Shown here piece after piece: positions 43,801 through 52,443 of a stretch of DNA of 64,000 nt (the stretch's first letter is position 1; the number at the start of each line of letters is the position of its first letter). The stretch comes from Paraburkholderia diazotrophica. Its GTDB lineage: Bacteria; Pseudomonadota; Gammaproteobacteria; Burkholderiales; Burkholderiaceae. The notes beneath the pieces are model-generated. The model was given only the letters and a program-made list of their open reading frames with translations, did not search any database and was not told the DNA's origin. The stretch covers positions 1 through 64,000 of the forward strand of contig NZ_FNYE01000020.1 of NCBI RefSeq assembly GCF_900108945.1. Direction: 5' to 3'. The position numbers and the translations under genes were made by a program.

Positions 43801-44061
43801 CGACGAATACGCGCGGATGGTCTTCGCGCCTGGTACGCCCAGTAACGTTGTTGTGAGCGGATAGGTCACCTGGTCCTCGATGACCTGCGGTGCCTTGCCC
43901 GGATACGACGCCTTGATGATGACCTGCGTATCGGAGAGGTCCGGCAGCGCATCCAGTGGCGTATGCGACACCGAATACACACCCCATGCGGTGACAAGCA
44001 CCGTCGCAAGCAGCACGAGGAAGCGGTTATGGATGGACCAGCGGATGAGGCGCGCAATCAT
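40852..44061 (-). CDS. cusA: Cu(I)/Ag(I) RND efflux pump subunit
   Basis: 1069 aa, HME-RND family. The three Met that bind copper in E. coli CusA (573, 623, 672) are present in matching contexts: LLYMPTALPS, GLEMFETTIQ and RLDMLSTGIKSP. The proton-relay helix reads GAMIDAAIVMIENAHKHLE near residue 405. Twelve membrane helices and two large periplasmic loops fit the family. It drives export of monovalent copper or silver across the envelope. The start overlaps cusB by 4 nt. Confidence 0.96.
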   Translation of the reverse strand: MIARLIRWSIHNRFLVLLATVLVTAWGVYSVSHTPLDALPDLSDTQVIIKASYPGKAPQVIEDQVTYPLTTTLLGVPGAKTIRAYSSFGDAFAYVLFDDKTDPYWARSRVLEYLNQVQSRLPQGATVSLGPDATGVGWVYEYALVDRTGKHDLGQLRALNDWFLKFELKSVPDVSEVASVGGMVRQYQVVLDPDKLRAYGITQAMVADALGKANQESGGSVVELAESEYVVRSSGYLHSLDDFRNVVLRTNDAGTPVLLGDVARIQIGPEPRRGIAEFNGEGEVAGGVVVMRSGKNALTTIEAVKSKLADLKRSLPAGVEVVTTYDRSQLIENAVDNLKDMLVEEFIVVGIVCAVFLFHLRSAFVAVLSLPLGVLAAFIVMRYQGVNANIMSLGGIAIAIGAMIDAAIVMIENAHKHLEAFEHEHPDEPITVAQRWELIATSAAEVGPALFFSLLIITLSFIPVFSLEGQEGRLFSPLAFTKTYTIAAAAGLSVTLVPVLMGYLIRGRIPHETSNPINRVLVRLYRPLLEATLRRPWFTIGLAVVALVLTAIPLTRLGGEFLPPLDEGDLLYMPTALPSISTEKAAELLQQTDRLIKTVPEVATVFGKSGRAETATDPAPGLEMFETTIQFKPRRQWRPGMTPEKLLDELDRTVKVPGLSNLWVPPIRNRLDMLSTGIKSPVGVKISGPDLNQIDKVAAQVETTVRNVPGVTSALAERLNGGRYIDVDINRQAAARYGLSVSDIQSVVSSAVGGENVGEMIAGRERFPINIRYPREIRDSLEKLRQLPVVTDRGAQIRLGDVADIRIADGPPSIRSENARLSGYVYVDIRNVDLQSAVKAMQQAVAEKVTLPPGYSISWSGQFEYLERAEAKLRTVVPVTLVVIFVLLFLTFNSAADALLLMSTVPFALVGGFWFIWILGHAVSVATSVGFIALAGVAAEFGVVMLLYLKGALNRRLELGEPLDEATLLDAIREGAVLRVRPKAMTVAVVLAGLIPIMVGHGAGSEVMRRIAAPMVGGMVTAPILSMFVIPAAWFLLQRRRVARSEDTRFSHAVPSGAKVPSTETGEIQ

Positions 44062-45617
44062 TTCGCGCCTCCCGCCGGTTCAACCTTCGTCACCTGGTAA
44101 CCATCATCCGACTGTTTGAAGACGAAGCGGACGCTCTGGCCAGACTTCACGTCCGGGAAGGCATCGGACGCGGGCTTGCTGAACGTCATCGTCATCGCGG
44201 GCCAGCTGAGCGCCGGCACGGGCTGATGCGAGAAAGTGATGTCCTTGCCCGTGACGTGTTCCACCTTCCCGGTTGTTTCGTAAGTCGCGGCCGTACTCGC
44301 ACTCGCAGTTGCTCCAGGCGCGGACACCGCTGCCTCAGGATTTGCCCCAGCGCCCGTACTGCCTTCGAGCCGTGGCAGCACCGACTTCAGGCTGGCTTCG
44401 GAATCGATGAGGAACTGGCCGGATGCGACGACCGTATCGCCGTCCTTCAGGCCGCTGAGCACCTCGGTCTCGTTGCCGACATCGTTGCCGACGGTCACCG
44501 AGAGCGGTTGCAGACGGCCATCTCCGTTCTTCACAATGACCACGGAGCGCTTGCCCGTCGTGATGACCGCCTCCGAGGGCACCAGCAACCGCGAAACCAT
44601 CTTCTGCCCGCCGACCCGCACACGCATCAACATGCCGGGCGTCAGCTTCAGCGCAGCGTTGTCGATTTCGAGCCGTGCCTGAAGCGTACGGCTGGTGGTG
44701 CTGATGCCCGGCAGGATTTCGCGAATCTTCCCGCTGAAGTGCTGCGTCGGGTCGCCAGAGAACGTCGCATCCACCGTCATGCCGGGCTGCACGTTCAGCG
44801 CGAGGGCCTCGGGAATTTCGACGATGAGCCATAGCTTCGAGAGACCCGCGACCTTGGCAAGCGTCTCGCCAGGCGTAACCTGCGCGCCGTCGCGCACGTT
44901 CAGTTCGCTCACGACGCCGGTTTCGGGCGACGAGAGGACGACGTGTGTCTGAACCTTTCCTGTCCGGTCAAGGCTGGCGATGAGCCCGTCCGGAATCGAG
45001 AGCACACGCATCCGCGCGCGTGATGCTTCCAGCAGGCCCATGTCCATCCCGCCGCGCTTGAGCGACAGATATTCTTCCTGCGGCGCGAGCCAGTCGGGCA
45101 CAAACAGGGACGCTATCGGCGCGCCCTTGCTTATCCGCTGCATCGGGGCGCCGGCGTACAGATGGTCGATATAGCCAGTCACGCGTGACTGCACGACATC
45201 AGCGCGGGATTCATCGAACTGCGTGGTGCCAACCGCGTCGAATCCGTCTGAGGTGTCCTGCCGCCGCACGGCCGCATAGCGGATGCCGAGGTTTTGCTGC
45301 AAACCCGGGTCAATCTTGACGCCCGCCGTGCCACCGCCTTCATCCGCGTAGACGGGCTCCAGCTGCATGTCCATGAAGGGCGACTTGCCAGGCTTGTCAA
45401 AGTGCTGCGCCGGCACCATCGGGTCGTGCCAGTAAAGCACCTTGCGACCCGTCTTCGGGTCGACCTTGTCGCCCGTCGAAGTTGTAGCGGCACCATTCGC
45501 AGATACGCCCATTCCATTTGTTGCGACGTGACGTGTGCCCGCGAAGTAGCCTGCGCCCAGCAGGGCCGCGCCGGCGAATACCAGTAATACCGCGCGGACC
45601 AGTGGTTTATTCATCAT
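44058..45617 (-). CDS. cusB: Cus membrane-fusion protein with a C-terminal CusF-like domain
   Basis: 519 aa from the ATG at 45617, which has AAGGAG about 8 nt upstream. A signal anchor is followed by a heavy-metal-binding domain (VLYWHDPMVPAQHFDKPGKS near 60-80), lipoyl and barrel domains and a coiled coil (EEYLSLKRGGMDMGLLEASR). The last ~75 residues form a CusF-like module: TTGKVEHVTGKDITFSHQPV, LSWPAMTMTFSKP and GQSVRFVFKQSDDGYQVTKV. Here Trp and MTM match the CusF copper site. The fusion puts a chaperone on the adaptor in addition to a separate cusF. Confidence 0.95.
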   Translation of the reverse strand: MMNKPLVRAVLLVFAGAALLGAGYFAGTRHVATNGMGVSANGAATTSTGDKVDPKTGRKVLYWHDPMVPAQHFDKPGKSPFMDMQLEPVYADEGGGTAGVKIDPGLQQNLGIRYAAVRRQDTSDGFDAVGTTQFDESRADVVQSRVTGYIDHLYAGAPMQRISKGAPIASLFVPDWLAPQEEYLSLKRGGMDMGLLEASRARMRVLSIPDGLIASLDRTGKVQTHVVLSSPETGVVSELNVRDGAQVTPGETLAKVAGLSKLWLIVEIPEALALNVQPGMTVDATFSGDPTQHFSGKIREILPGISTTSRTLQARLEIDNAALKLTPGMLMRVRVGGQKMVSRLLVPSEAVITTGKRSVVIVKNGDGRLQPLSVTVGNDVGNETEVLSGLKDGDTVVASGQFLIDSEASLKSVLPRLEGSTGAGANPEAAVSAPGATASASTAATYETTGKVEHVTGKDITFSHQPVPALSWPAMTMTFSKPASDAFPDVKSGQSVRFVFKQSDDGYQVTKVEPAGGAK

Positions 45618-45628
45618 CGTTTTCTCCT

Positions 45629-46927
45629 TCACCGCGCTGCAGCCATCGTCGACGGCACAACCTGGTATTCAAGCTGTGCCCAGGTCTGAGAAACGTCGCG
45701 TTTGAGGTCGAGCACCTGAAGCTGCGCATCGAGTTGCGCGCGGCGAGCCGCGAATGTATCGGCAAGCGAGCCCGTTCCTGACCGGTATGCGGCGTTCGCG
45801 AGTTGCACACGCTGGTCGGCAGAAGGCAGGAGAGACTGGCTGAGATTCGCGATGCGCTCCCGGCCACTGGCGAGCGTGGCGGACCGTGCCTGGATGTCCG
45901 CTTCAACCTGTCGCTGTGTGTCCTCATACAGCAGACGTGCCCTGGTGGCGAGTTCTGCCTTTTCGGCGGCGTCGCGGTTCTGACGGTTCTTGCGGTTGAT
46001 GGGCAGCGGGATGCTTACACCCACTGACACCATGTTCGAGTACGCACCGCCTCGCTGCTGGTACGCAACCTCCCAGGTCCAGTTGGGACTGCGCTCGCTG
46101 TTCGCGACTGCCGTGTCGGCGTCGGCGACGGCGATGTCGTCGGCCGCTGCGATAAGCGCGGGCTGAACCTGCTTCAACTCCTCAGCAGGCAGTGACGACA
46201 CGAACGACTCTGGCGCCGGCGGTTCGCCCGTGACATCGGAAACGGGCGTCCCTGTCCAGCGCGAGAGTGTGATAAGTGCGGTCCTGTAGGTCTGCCCGGC
46301 CTTGAGCACCTGGTCCTGCGTCTGCGCGAGCATCGCCTGGGTCTGCACGACATCAGCGGCCGTCGCCTTCGCGCCCCGGTACGAGGCTTTCGTCGCGGCG
46401 AGTTCGTGGTTCATGTGGTCCAGCAGTTCATGCTGCAGCGACACGGCCTTCTTTGCGTAGATGGCGCTCAGCCATGCACCTGCCGTCTGCTCACGGACGT
46501 TGGCGAGTTGCAGCAGATAGCCGTCGTGTTCACGCCCGACCATCTGGTTCGCAAGTGTCGAACGCAGACGGCGCTTGTCGCCCGAGACCCATTCCTGCTC
46601 GATGCCGATGCGGCGCATCGTCATGAAGTCCTGGCCGATGGTGAATTTTTGTGGCCCGGTGACGGGCAGGTTGTCGATACCAGCCTTGAGCATCGGGTCC
46701 GGCAACTGGCCAGCCTTGACGGCGGCTTCTGAGCCGGCGCGTTCCGATGCCTGCGCTGCCTGCATGGCCGCAGAGCGGTCGGTTGCGGACTGCAAGGCGG
46801 CCTCAAGCGTGAAGGACGCGTTCTGGGCGTGCGCGGCGGCGCTCGCGAGCATCAGCGCGACGACGAGCAAGCGCGCGCGCAGTGGTGCACGCCAGCGCAG
46901 TGGCGTGCCGATAGTTTCAGGTTGCAT
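45629..46927 (-). CDS. cusC: TolC-family outer-membrane channel of the Cus pump
   Basis: 432 aa with a Sec signal peptide (LLVVALMLASAAAHAQ), no lipobox. Two OEP repeats are visible, with SFTLEAALQSATDRSAAMQA at the start and long coiled coils. It ends 11 nt before cusB, so the order cusC-cusB-cusA-cusF is one operon. It should be the outer-membrane duct for copper or silver. Ribosome-binding site is weak (GGTTAGAAC). Confidence 0.9.
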   Translation of the reverse strand: MQPETIGTPLRWRAPLRARLLVVALMLASAAAHAQNASFTLEAALQSATDRSAAMQAAQASERAGSEAAVKAGQLPDPMLKAGIDNLPVTGPQKFTIGQDFMTMRRIGIEQEWVSGDKRRLRSTLANQMVGREHDGYLLQLANVREQTAGAWLSAIYAKKAVSLQHELLDHMNHELAATKASYRGAKATAADVVQTQAMLAQTQDQVLKAGQTYRTALITLSRWTGTPVSDVTGEPPAPESFVSSLPAEELKQVQPALIAAADDIAVADADTAVANSERSPNWTWEVAYQQRGGAYSNMVSVGVSIPLPINRKNRQNRDAAEKAELATRARLLYEDTQRQVEADIQARSATLASGRERIANLSQSLLPSADQRVQLANAAYRSGTGSLADTFAARRAQLDAQLQVLDLKRDVSQTWAQLEYQVVPSTMAAAR

Positions 46928-47019
46928 GTTCTAACCCCAACGGCGGAGACCCATAGGGCATCCACGTCCTGGACGCAGGACGACCTCACCGCAAACGCGG
47001 TGAACCAGTCAGAAAGGGA

Positions 47020-47376
47020 TTAGATTGCTCGAGGAGGTCGCCACAGCCCGCCCGGTTCCCGGACGGTGAGCGACTGTGCATAGTGGAAGACAACGCGACT
47101 TCCCACGGACGTGGGGTGGCTAACGGTCGCGGTTACAGCGGGATGGTACAGACTACCGAACTGGCACTGGGCCGTCACCTTGCAGAAACTGCTTTTTGCC
47201 TTGTCGGCCGAAGACGATTTCATCGAGTCGCAACCCGGCATGACGGCAGACATGCCGTCGTCCATCGACATCGACTGTTGCATTGGACACTCCCCGGCCA
47301 TACCACTGGCTGCCAGCCCACTGATGGGCAGCACCGCGCAAAGCAGCAGGATGAAGAGGGTCCGAAGCAGTTTCAT
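47020..47376 (-). CDS. Small Met/Cys-rich secreted protein, CopL-like
   Basis: 118 aa. Signal peptide (LLRTLFILLLCAVLPISGLA). Mature part has MAGECPMQQSMSMDDGMSAV and MPGCDSM, then a Cys pair (SSFCKVTAQCQFGS). The C-terminus GGLWRPPRAI recalls the PPR ends of the other two CopL-like proteins. It is probably a periplasmic copper-linked protein; role unknown. It lies 93 nt upstream of cusC and 106 nt downstream of copD. Confidence 0.65.
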   Translation of the reverse strand: MKLLRTLFILLLCAVLPISGLAASGMAGECPMQQSMSMDDGMSAVMPGCDSMKSSSADKAKSSFCKVTAQCQFGSLYHPAVTATVSHPTSVGSRVVFHYAQSLTVREPGGLWRPPRAI

Positions 47377-47481
47377 GGTCGCAAGTGTAGGCCAGCTATT
47401 TTATTCACATTCCGGGGGATTTGTATCTGGAATGCACGTGAGCCAACACCGGCGCAGCTGGTCGCGTCAAAGACGTGCAGG

Positions 47482-48426
47482 CTAGGTTGTACCCGGCAGC
47501 GGACTGGAGACAAGAATCGCTGCGGCGACCAGCACACCCGCCAGCACGATGGACTCAACATGCAACACTGCGGCGAAGCGCTTCAGTGGTCGCGGAGGTG
47601 ATTCCGATAACAATTCCTTCAGGGACGCAAGCAGCGGCGGCATTCCAAAGAAACGATTGTGTCCGCCAAGTGCGACGGCTATGACCACGAGCGCAAGCTT
47701 GAGCAGCAATATCTGGCCGTATGCGGATGTCCACAAGTTCTCGGGCGTCGCTACGCCGCGCCAGGCGTTATATGCTCCGGTGGCGAATAGGACGAACAGC
47801 GCGAATGTTGCGGCACCCGAAAGTGACTGGATGAACGCAGCAGTGTTCGCGCGGTCGGTGGCAGGTGCGTTGAGCACACGCGGAACGACGATGTATGTCG
47901 TCACAAGCACGATGCCTACCCATACGCTGATGGCAAGGAAATGCATCCAGTCTGCCCAGACCGGAATGCTGAACGCACCGGCGTCGACTGGGTGACCCGC
48001 ATGACTGCGTGACAATGCAACGCCCGCGAAGGCGAGCCAGATAACCGGCTTGAGGCGAATCGGCTTGCCCGACTGCACGAGTGATAGCACCACCACACCG
48101 AGCATGAAGGCCGCGCCTGCCAGCCATGCATGACCAAAGCCGGTTTCCAACAGCATCGAGCGGACGGCAGGCCCGGCCTCACTGAGTGTGGATTCGCTCA
48201 TTAGCGCGCAATGAATCCAGAACGCGAACGCGCTGCTTGCGAGAGCCGTCAGTGAAGCAATGCGCAAGGTGAGCAGCAGACGCATGCTGACGCCGGCCTG
48301 CCATCGCGAATGGCTGCGCGCAAGCCACGTGTCGCAGAGAAGCGCTCCAACAAGGGCAGCGAAGCCGATGTTCTGCAATGCCACCATTGCCAGCCGCAGG
48401 CCGCCGAGGAAACCGTCGTTCATCAC
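47482..48426 (-). CDS. copD: Copper resistance membrane protein CopD
   Basis: 314 aa with about eight membrane helices. HAGHPVDAGAFSIPVWADWM near residues 165-184 and SVWVGIVLVTTYIVVPRVL are CopD-family blocks with conserved His. It overlaps copC by 4 nt, the usual copC-copD arrangement. Together they are thought to move copper across or into the inner membrane for periplasmic or cytoplasmic copper proteins. Confidence 0.92.
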   Translation of the reverse strand: MMNDGFLGGLRLAMVALQNIGFAALVGALLCDTWLARSHSRWQAGVSMRLLLTLRIASLTALASSAFAFWIHCALMSESTLSEAGPAVRSMLLETGFGHAWLAGAAFMLGVVVLSLVQSGKPIRLKPVIWLAFAGVALSRSHAGHPVDAGAFSIPVWADWMHFLAISVWVGIVLVTTYIVVPRVLNAPATDRANTAAFIQSLSGAATFALFVLFATGAYNAWRGVATPENLWTSAYGQILLLKLALVVIAVALGGHNRFFGMPPLLASLKELLSESPPRPLKRFAAVLHVESIVLAGVLVAAAILVSSPLPGTT

Positions 48427-48794
48427 TTCACCATGAAGGCGTAGGTGCCCTTGGTCTTATGAGCGTCATGCGTCATGACCGCCCATTGCACCGTGTATGA
48501 GCCTGAGGCAAGCTTCGGAACCGCAACCGTTAGCACACGGGGATTCGACGAATCCACCTTCGCCTTTTCTTTGGTCGCGGGCGCGCCCGATGCGTCAACG
48601 ACCTTGATTGTGCTGAACGACGACTCCAGGTCCTCGTTGAAAGTCAGCCGGAGTGCGTCAGGCGCAACATCCGCCGTGCTTCCAGCGGCCGGCACCGCGT
48701 TTTCAAGCTTTCCGTGGGCGAATGCCAGAACCGGAAACAGTCCGACGCAGGCAGCAACGATACCGACCAGTTGATTTCGCATCGAAGTTTTCAT
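48423..48794 (-). CDS. copC: Periplasmic copper-binding protein CopC
   Basis: 123 aa from the ATG at 48794, preceded by AGGGAGAA. A signal peptide ends at AFA, exposing His as the first mature residue (HGKLENAVPAAGSTADVAPD), the amino-terminal His that forms the Cu(II) site. LRLTFNEDLESSFSTIKVVD and YTVQWAVMTHDAHKTKGTYA include the other conserved Asp/His. It lacks a Met-rich Cu(I) loop, so it looks like the Cu(II)-only type. Confidence 0.93.
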   Translation of the reverse strand: MKTSMRNQLVGIVAACVGLFPVLAFAHGKLENAVPAAGSTADVAPDALRLTFNEDLESSFSTIKVVDASGAPATKEKAKVDSSNPRVLTVAVPKLASGSYTVQWAVMTHDAHKTKGTYAFMVK

Positions 48795-48857
48795 GTTGTT
48801 CTCCCTGAGAGAAACGGGGCGACTGGATTCACGCAATACGAAGCGCCCCATCTGTCG

Positions 48858-49199
48858 TTACTGTTTCTGGAGTTTCGTCACTGTCAAGGCGCCGTTGATT
48901 TCTTCAGCAACGAAGTCAATTTTGTCGCCGAGCCTCACCCGGGACAGCATGGCCGGGTCCTTGACCTTGAACACCATCGTCATGGCTTCCATATCCAGGT
49001 TTTTGAGCGGCCCGTGCTTGATGGTCAGCTTCCCGGCAGCGGTATCCACTTTCTTCACCTCGCCATGTGACATGCTGTCCTTCGCGTCTGCGCCCTGTTG
49101 CTCGCCGCTTGCCATATTGCCCGTATCGCCGGCCGCATACGCGGTCGCTGAGATGGCCACGGCACAACCCATCACAATCGAAACAATCGCTTTCTTCAT
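48858..49199 (-). CDS. Second CusF-like periplasmic copper protein
   Basis: 113 aa from the ATG at 49199 with GGGAGAG upstream. Signal peptide ends near AYA. The OB-fold core matches CusF: GEVKKVDTAAGKLTIKHGPL with the His, then DMEAMTMVFKVKDPAML carrying the MTM pair, and GDKIDFVAEEINGALTVTKL. The Trp cap is absent here too. Position between copC and the multicopper oxidase suggests it supplies Cu(I) to the oxidase or CopC. Confidence 0.9.
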   Translation of the reverse strand: MKKAIVSIVMGCAVAISATAYAAGDTGNMASGEQQGADAKDSMSHGEVKKVDTAAGKLTIKHGPLKNLDMEAMTMVFKVKDPAMLSRVRLGDKIDFVAEEINGALTVTKLQKQ

Positions 49200-49262
49200 C
49201 ACGCTCTCTCCCACAGTTGAAGTTAAAAATACCGGCCGGAGTCATGTCCGGCTCACACGAAA

Positions 49263-50564
49263 TCAGCTATCCGGCAATTCGCCTGTGTACTCGTACGCCA
49301 CGGTCCCTTTCGGGTGTTTGAACCAGCCCGGGTCGCGGTAGTCGTTGCGGCCGAGTCCCTCGCGCACCTTCACGACGCTAAACATGCCGCCCATTTCCAG
49401 CGCACCGAACGGCCCGGTACCGGTCATCATCGGCAGCGTGTTGTCAGGCAGCGGCATTTCCATCTCGCCCATCGAACCGCCCGCGCTGCCCATTGCCATG
49501 TAGTCCGGGACGAGCTTGCTGATGCGCTTGGCGAGGTCCTTCTGCGGCACGCCAATCAGGTTCGGCACCTGATGCCCCATCGCATTCATCGTGTGGTGCG
49601 ACTTGTGGCAGTGAAACGCCCAGTCGCCAGGTCGGTTTGCCGTGAACTCGATGGCGCGCATCTGACCGACTGCGACGTCGGCCGTCACTTCAGGCCACCG
49701 TGCGGAGGGCGGAATCCAGCCGCCGTCGGTTCCTGCGACCTCGAAGCTGTACCCATGCAGATGGATGGGGTGGTTCGTCATCGTCAGGTTGCCGAAGCGG
49801 ATGCGGACGCGGTCTCCGGCTCGTACGGGCAGCGGGTCGATGCCCGGAAAGACCCGTGCATTCCATGTCCACATATTGAAGTCCGTCATTTCATTGACGC
49901 GCGGCGTGAAGCTGCCCGGGTCGATGTCGTAGGCGGACATCAGGAACACGAAGTCGCGGTCCACCGGCATGACGCCACTGTCTTTCGGATGCACGATGAA
50001 CGTACCCATCATCCCCATGGCCATCTGCACCATCTCGTCGGCATGCGGGTGATACATGAAGGTGCCGTGCTTCTCGAGCTGGAACTCATAGACGAACGTC
50101 TTGCCAGGCGGAATGTGCGGTTGCGTGAGACCACCCACGCCGTCCATTCCGGATGGCACCAGCATTCCGTGCCAGTGAACCGTGGTGTGTTCCGGCAGCT
50201 TGTTGGTCACGAAGATGCGAACCTTGTCGCCTTCGACCGCCTCGATGGTCGGACCGGGCGCCTGGCCGTTGTAGCCCCAGAGATTCGCCTTCATGCCGGC
50301 TGCCATTTCCCGCACGACCGGCTCGGCAATCAGATGGAATTCCTTCCAGCCGTTCTTCATACGCCATGGCAGCGTCCAGCCATTGAGTGTCGCGACGGGC
50401 GTATAGGGTCGACCGTTGGGCGGGACGAGGGGTTGCTGTGTGGCGGTTGTCTCCATCGTGGGCGCTTCCGGTAGCGACGCTGCACCCGCCTTGCTGACCA
50501 ACGCTGCGCCGAGGAGCGCAGCGCCCGAACCGCCGAGAAAACTTCGACGTGAAACCATGTTCAT
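49263..50564 (-). CDS. Tat-exported multicopper oxidase (CopA/CueO-like)
   Basis: 433 aa. A Tat signal (VSRRSFLGGSGAALLGAAL) is followed by two visible cupredoxin domains. T2/T3 copper ligands are in TTVHWHGMLVPSG near residue 130 and GTFMYHPHADEM near 172; the third set is TNHPIHLHGYSFEV near 270, and HCHKSHHTMNAMGH near 320 holds the T3-Cys-T1 motif. A Met-rich stretch (PDYMAMGSAGGSMGEMEMPL) may bind Cu(I). It would oxidise periplasmic Cu(I) to Cu(II). The ATGA start overlaps the previous gene stop. Confidence 0.94.
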   Translation of the reverse strand: MNMVSRRSFLGGSGAALLGAALVSKAGAASLPEAPTMETTATQQPLVPPNGRPYTPVATLNGWTLPWRMKNGWKEFHLIAEPVVREMAAGMKANLWGYNGQAPGPTIEAVEGDKVRIFVTNKLPEHTTVHWHGMLVPSGMDGVGGLTQPHIPPGKTFVYEFQLEKHGTFMYHPHADEMVQMAMGMMGTFIVHPKDSGVMPVDRDFVFLMSAYDIDPGSFTPRVNEMTDFNMWTWNARVFPGIDPLPVRAGDRVRIRFGNLTMTNHPIHLHGYSFEVAGTDGGWIPPSARWPEVTADVAVGQMRAIEFTANRPGDWAFHCHKSHHTMNAMGHQVPNLIGVPQKDLAKRISKLVPDYMAMGSAGGSMGEMEMPLPDNTLPMMTGTGPFGALEMGGMFSVVKVREGLGRNDYRDPGWFKHPKGTVAYEYTGELPDS

Positions 50565-52066
50565 TTACCTTCTGAATTCGTCGGCGACGCCGGTTGGGTC
50601 GCGGGAGCAGACAACGGTGAGTCCTGCGCCGGAGCCGGTGGTGTTGGCGTTGCAGGCGTCGGCGTTGCGTCGTTCTGCGGTGCGCCCGGCGCGTTTGCCA
50701 TCGCGAGCGGCGGAAGGCGGCCGCCAAGGGACTGCTGCATGTCCGTCTCCGCGAGCCAGTAGTCCTTCAGCGCGTCGATGTAGCCGTTGACGGCAGCCAC
50801 CTGGTCGCGCGAATCGGCGAGCAGTTCGAACACGCTTGCGAGCATGCCGTTGTAGCGCAGCAGCATTTCATCCGATATGGTCTTGCGTACCGGCACGACT
50901 TCGTCGCGGTAGTGCTTCGCTACGTCGTAGCTCGTCACATAGGCGGAGTACGACTCACGTACTTCGGAGCGGGCGTCAATCGCTGTCTGGGCGAGCCGGT
51001 TCGCAGACTGCATATAGATGGCTTCGGCGCGTGCGACCTTGGCGCTGCCCCAGTCGAAGAGGGGAATCTCGACACTGATTTCGTACCCGTGCTCGTGTCC
51101 CTTGTCGGTCTCGAAGTTGTTGAGATAGCCGACATCAAGCGCATTGATGAACCGGGTCGCCTTGCTAAGGCCGAGAGAGGTTGCGACGCTTTGCGTTCGC
51201 AGCTTCGCTGCCTGAATGTCCAGGCGGTTCTGCATCGCAAAGCTTTCGAGGTCGTTCAGTTGCGGCCTTTCCTTCGGAAGGTCAGGCAAACGCTCCGGCA
51301 GCGTGTACTGGGTTCCCGAACCCCATAGACCCATCGTGCGTGTGAGCTTTTCCCGAGCCATCACTGACTGCTGGCGTGCCTTGGCCAGCTGCGCAGTCGA
51401 CTCCGCGTAAAAGGCCTGCTCACGTGCATAGTCGAGCTTGCTGAAATTGCCCGCCTGGCGCATGCGCGACGCGAGTTCTGCTCCTGCCTCGGACGAGTCC
51501 TTGACCTGCGCGGCGTAAAGGGCGGCCTGCTCTGCAGCCACGGCATTCACGTAGGCCTTTCGGGCGTCGGCTGCCACCGCGAGCATCGCGTTGGCGGTCT
51601 CGAGCTTCGTCTGCTCAAACCGGCGGCTTTCGATACGCGTCGCCACGGGCAGCGTGAGGACACCCAGTACGCCCATCGAAAATGTCCGGCTGATGCCGAA
51701 GCCATCGCTCCAGTGCGTACGGCTGAAGGTAAAGCCCGGATTAGGCAGGCGGCCCGCCTGGACGAGGTCGGCCTCGGAGATGCCGAGTTCGCCGTATGAA
51801 GCCTGGAGTCCACGGTTGTTCAGCAACGCAACCTGGACGGCGTCATCCATGCCGAGCGGCTTCGACAGCAGCTCCTGCGTACGCTTGAAGACGGCGTCGC
51901 GGTCCTCGTCGGTCTTGATGTAGACGGCATCCTTGCCGAGCCGCTCGGAAGCAGTCGTCGATACGGTGTTGAATCCACCGTCCTTCGAGAACGTCGAGCA
52001 GCCAGCCAAAAACATCGTCGCAATGGCGATGCATGCCACGCGGTTCGGGGCGACATATCGAATCAT
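50561..52066 (-). CDS. TolC-family outer-membrane lipoprotein of the copper cluster
   Basis: 501 aa with a lipobox (TMFLAGC) near residue 22. OEP repeats with long coiled coils span 90-455; LPNPGFTFSRTHWSDGFGIS and IQAAKLRTQSVATSLGLSKA are visible. The final 50 residues are a Pro/Ala/Thr tail. It is a second OM channel in the island besides CusC, coupled by 4-nt overlaps to the oxidase and the small protein upstream. It may act as CopB-like copper export or sequestration factor; the partner pump is not encoded next to it. Confidence 0.88.
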   Translation of the reverse strand: MIRYVAPNRVACIAIATMFLAGCSTFSKDGGFNTVSTTASERLGKDAVYIKTDEDRDAVFKRTQELLSKPLGMDDAVQVALLNNRGLQASYGELGISEADLVQAGRLPNPGFTFSRTHWSDGFGISRTFSMGVLGVLTLPVATRIESRRFEQTKLETANAMLAVAADARKAYVNAVAAEQAALYAAQVKDSSEAGAELASRMRQAGNFSKLDYAREQAFYAESTAQLAKARQQSVMAREKLTRTMGLWGSGTQYTLPERLPDLPKERPQLNDLESFAMQNRLDIQAAKLRTQSVATSLGLSKATRFINALDVGYLNNFETDKGHEHGYEISVEIPLFDWGSAKVARAEAIYMQSANRLAQTAIDARSEVRESYSAYVTSYDVAKHYRDEVVPVRKTISDEMLLRYNGMLASVFELLADSRDQVAAVNGYIDALKDYWLAETDMQQSLGGRLPPLAMANAPGAPQNDATPTPATPTPPAPAQDSPLSAPATQPASPTNSEGK

Positions 52067-52356
52067 TTCGACTCGCCCCTGTGTTCGTGACTGGTCTTCG
52101 CATCGGGTGTCGCGCCTGGTTGCTGACCGTGCTTAATCCCCGCCGCACCCCGAGTCGGGCTAACGGCGCTGTTCAGCTGCCGCCAGCTGGGCGCTTCGCC
52201 ATCCTGATACGACTTGTAGCCGTCGAACGCGGATTGCACGGTGACTGCCGGCACGGACGCCCCTGCATCCGTCGGGTCGGGAGCTGCCGTCGATGCATGC
52301 GCGAGCAACGGCAATACTGCGCCTGCGCTGACAAGCGCCGCAGAAATCGTTCGCAT
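52063..52356 (-). CDS. Small exported protein of the copper operon
   Basis: 97 aa with a signal peptide ending near AHAS. The mature part includes VQSAFDGYKSYQDGEAPSWR and a His/Lys/Pro-rich tail (AAGIKHGQQPGATPDAKTSH). No family is named for certain, but SAFDGYKSYQD-like proteins sit before OM lipoproteins and multicopper oxidases in Burkholderiaceae copper operons. Its stop overlaps the next start by 4 nt, so it is translated with the OM lipoprotein. Confidence 0.72.
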   Translation of the reverse strand: MRTISAALVSAGAVLPLLAHASTAAPDPTDAGASVPAVTVQSAFDGYKSYQDGEAPSWRQLNSAVSPTRGAAGIKHGQQPGATPDAKTSHEHRGESK

Positions 52357-52443
52357 GAATTGTTCTCGTCGTGAACCATCCGGCGTCCGTGACGGACGCC
52401 AAAAAAACTTGCCGGTCGCAGCGAAAGGCTGCGAGAGCGCGGA

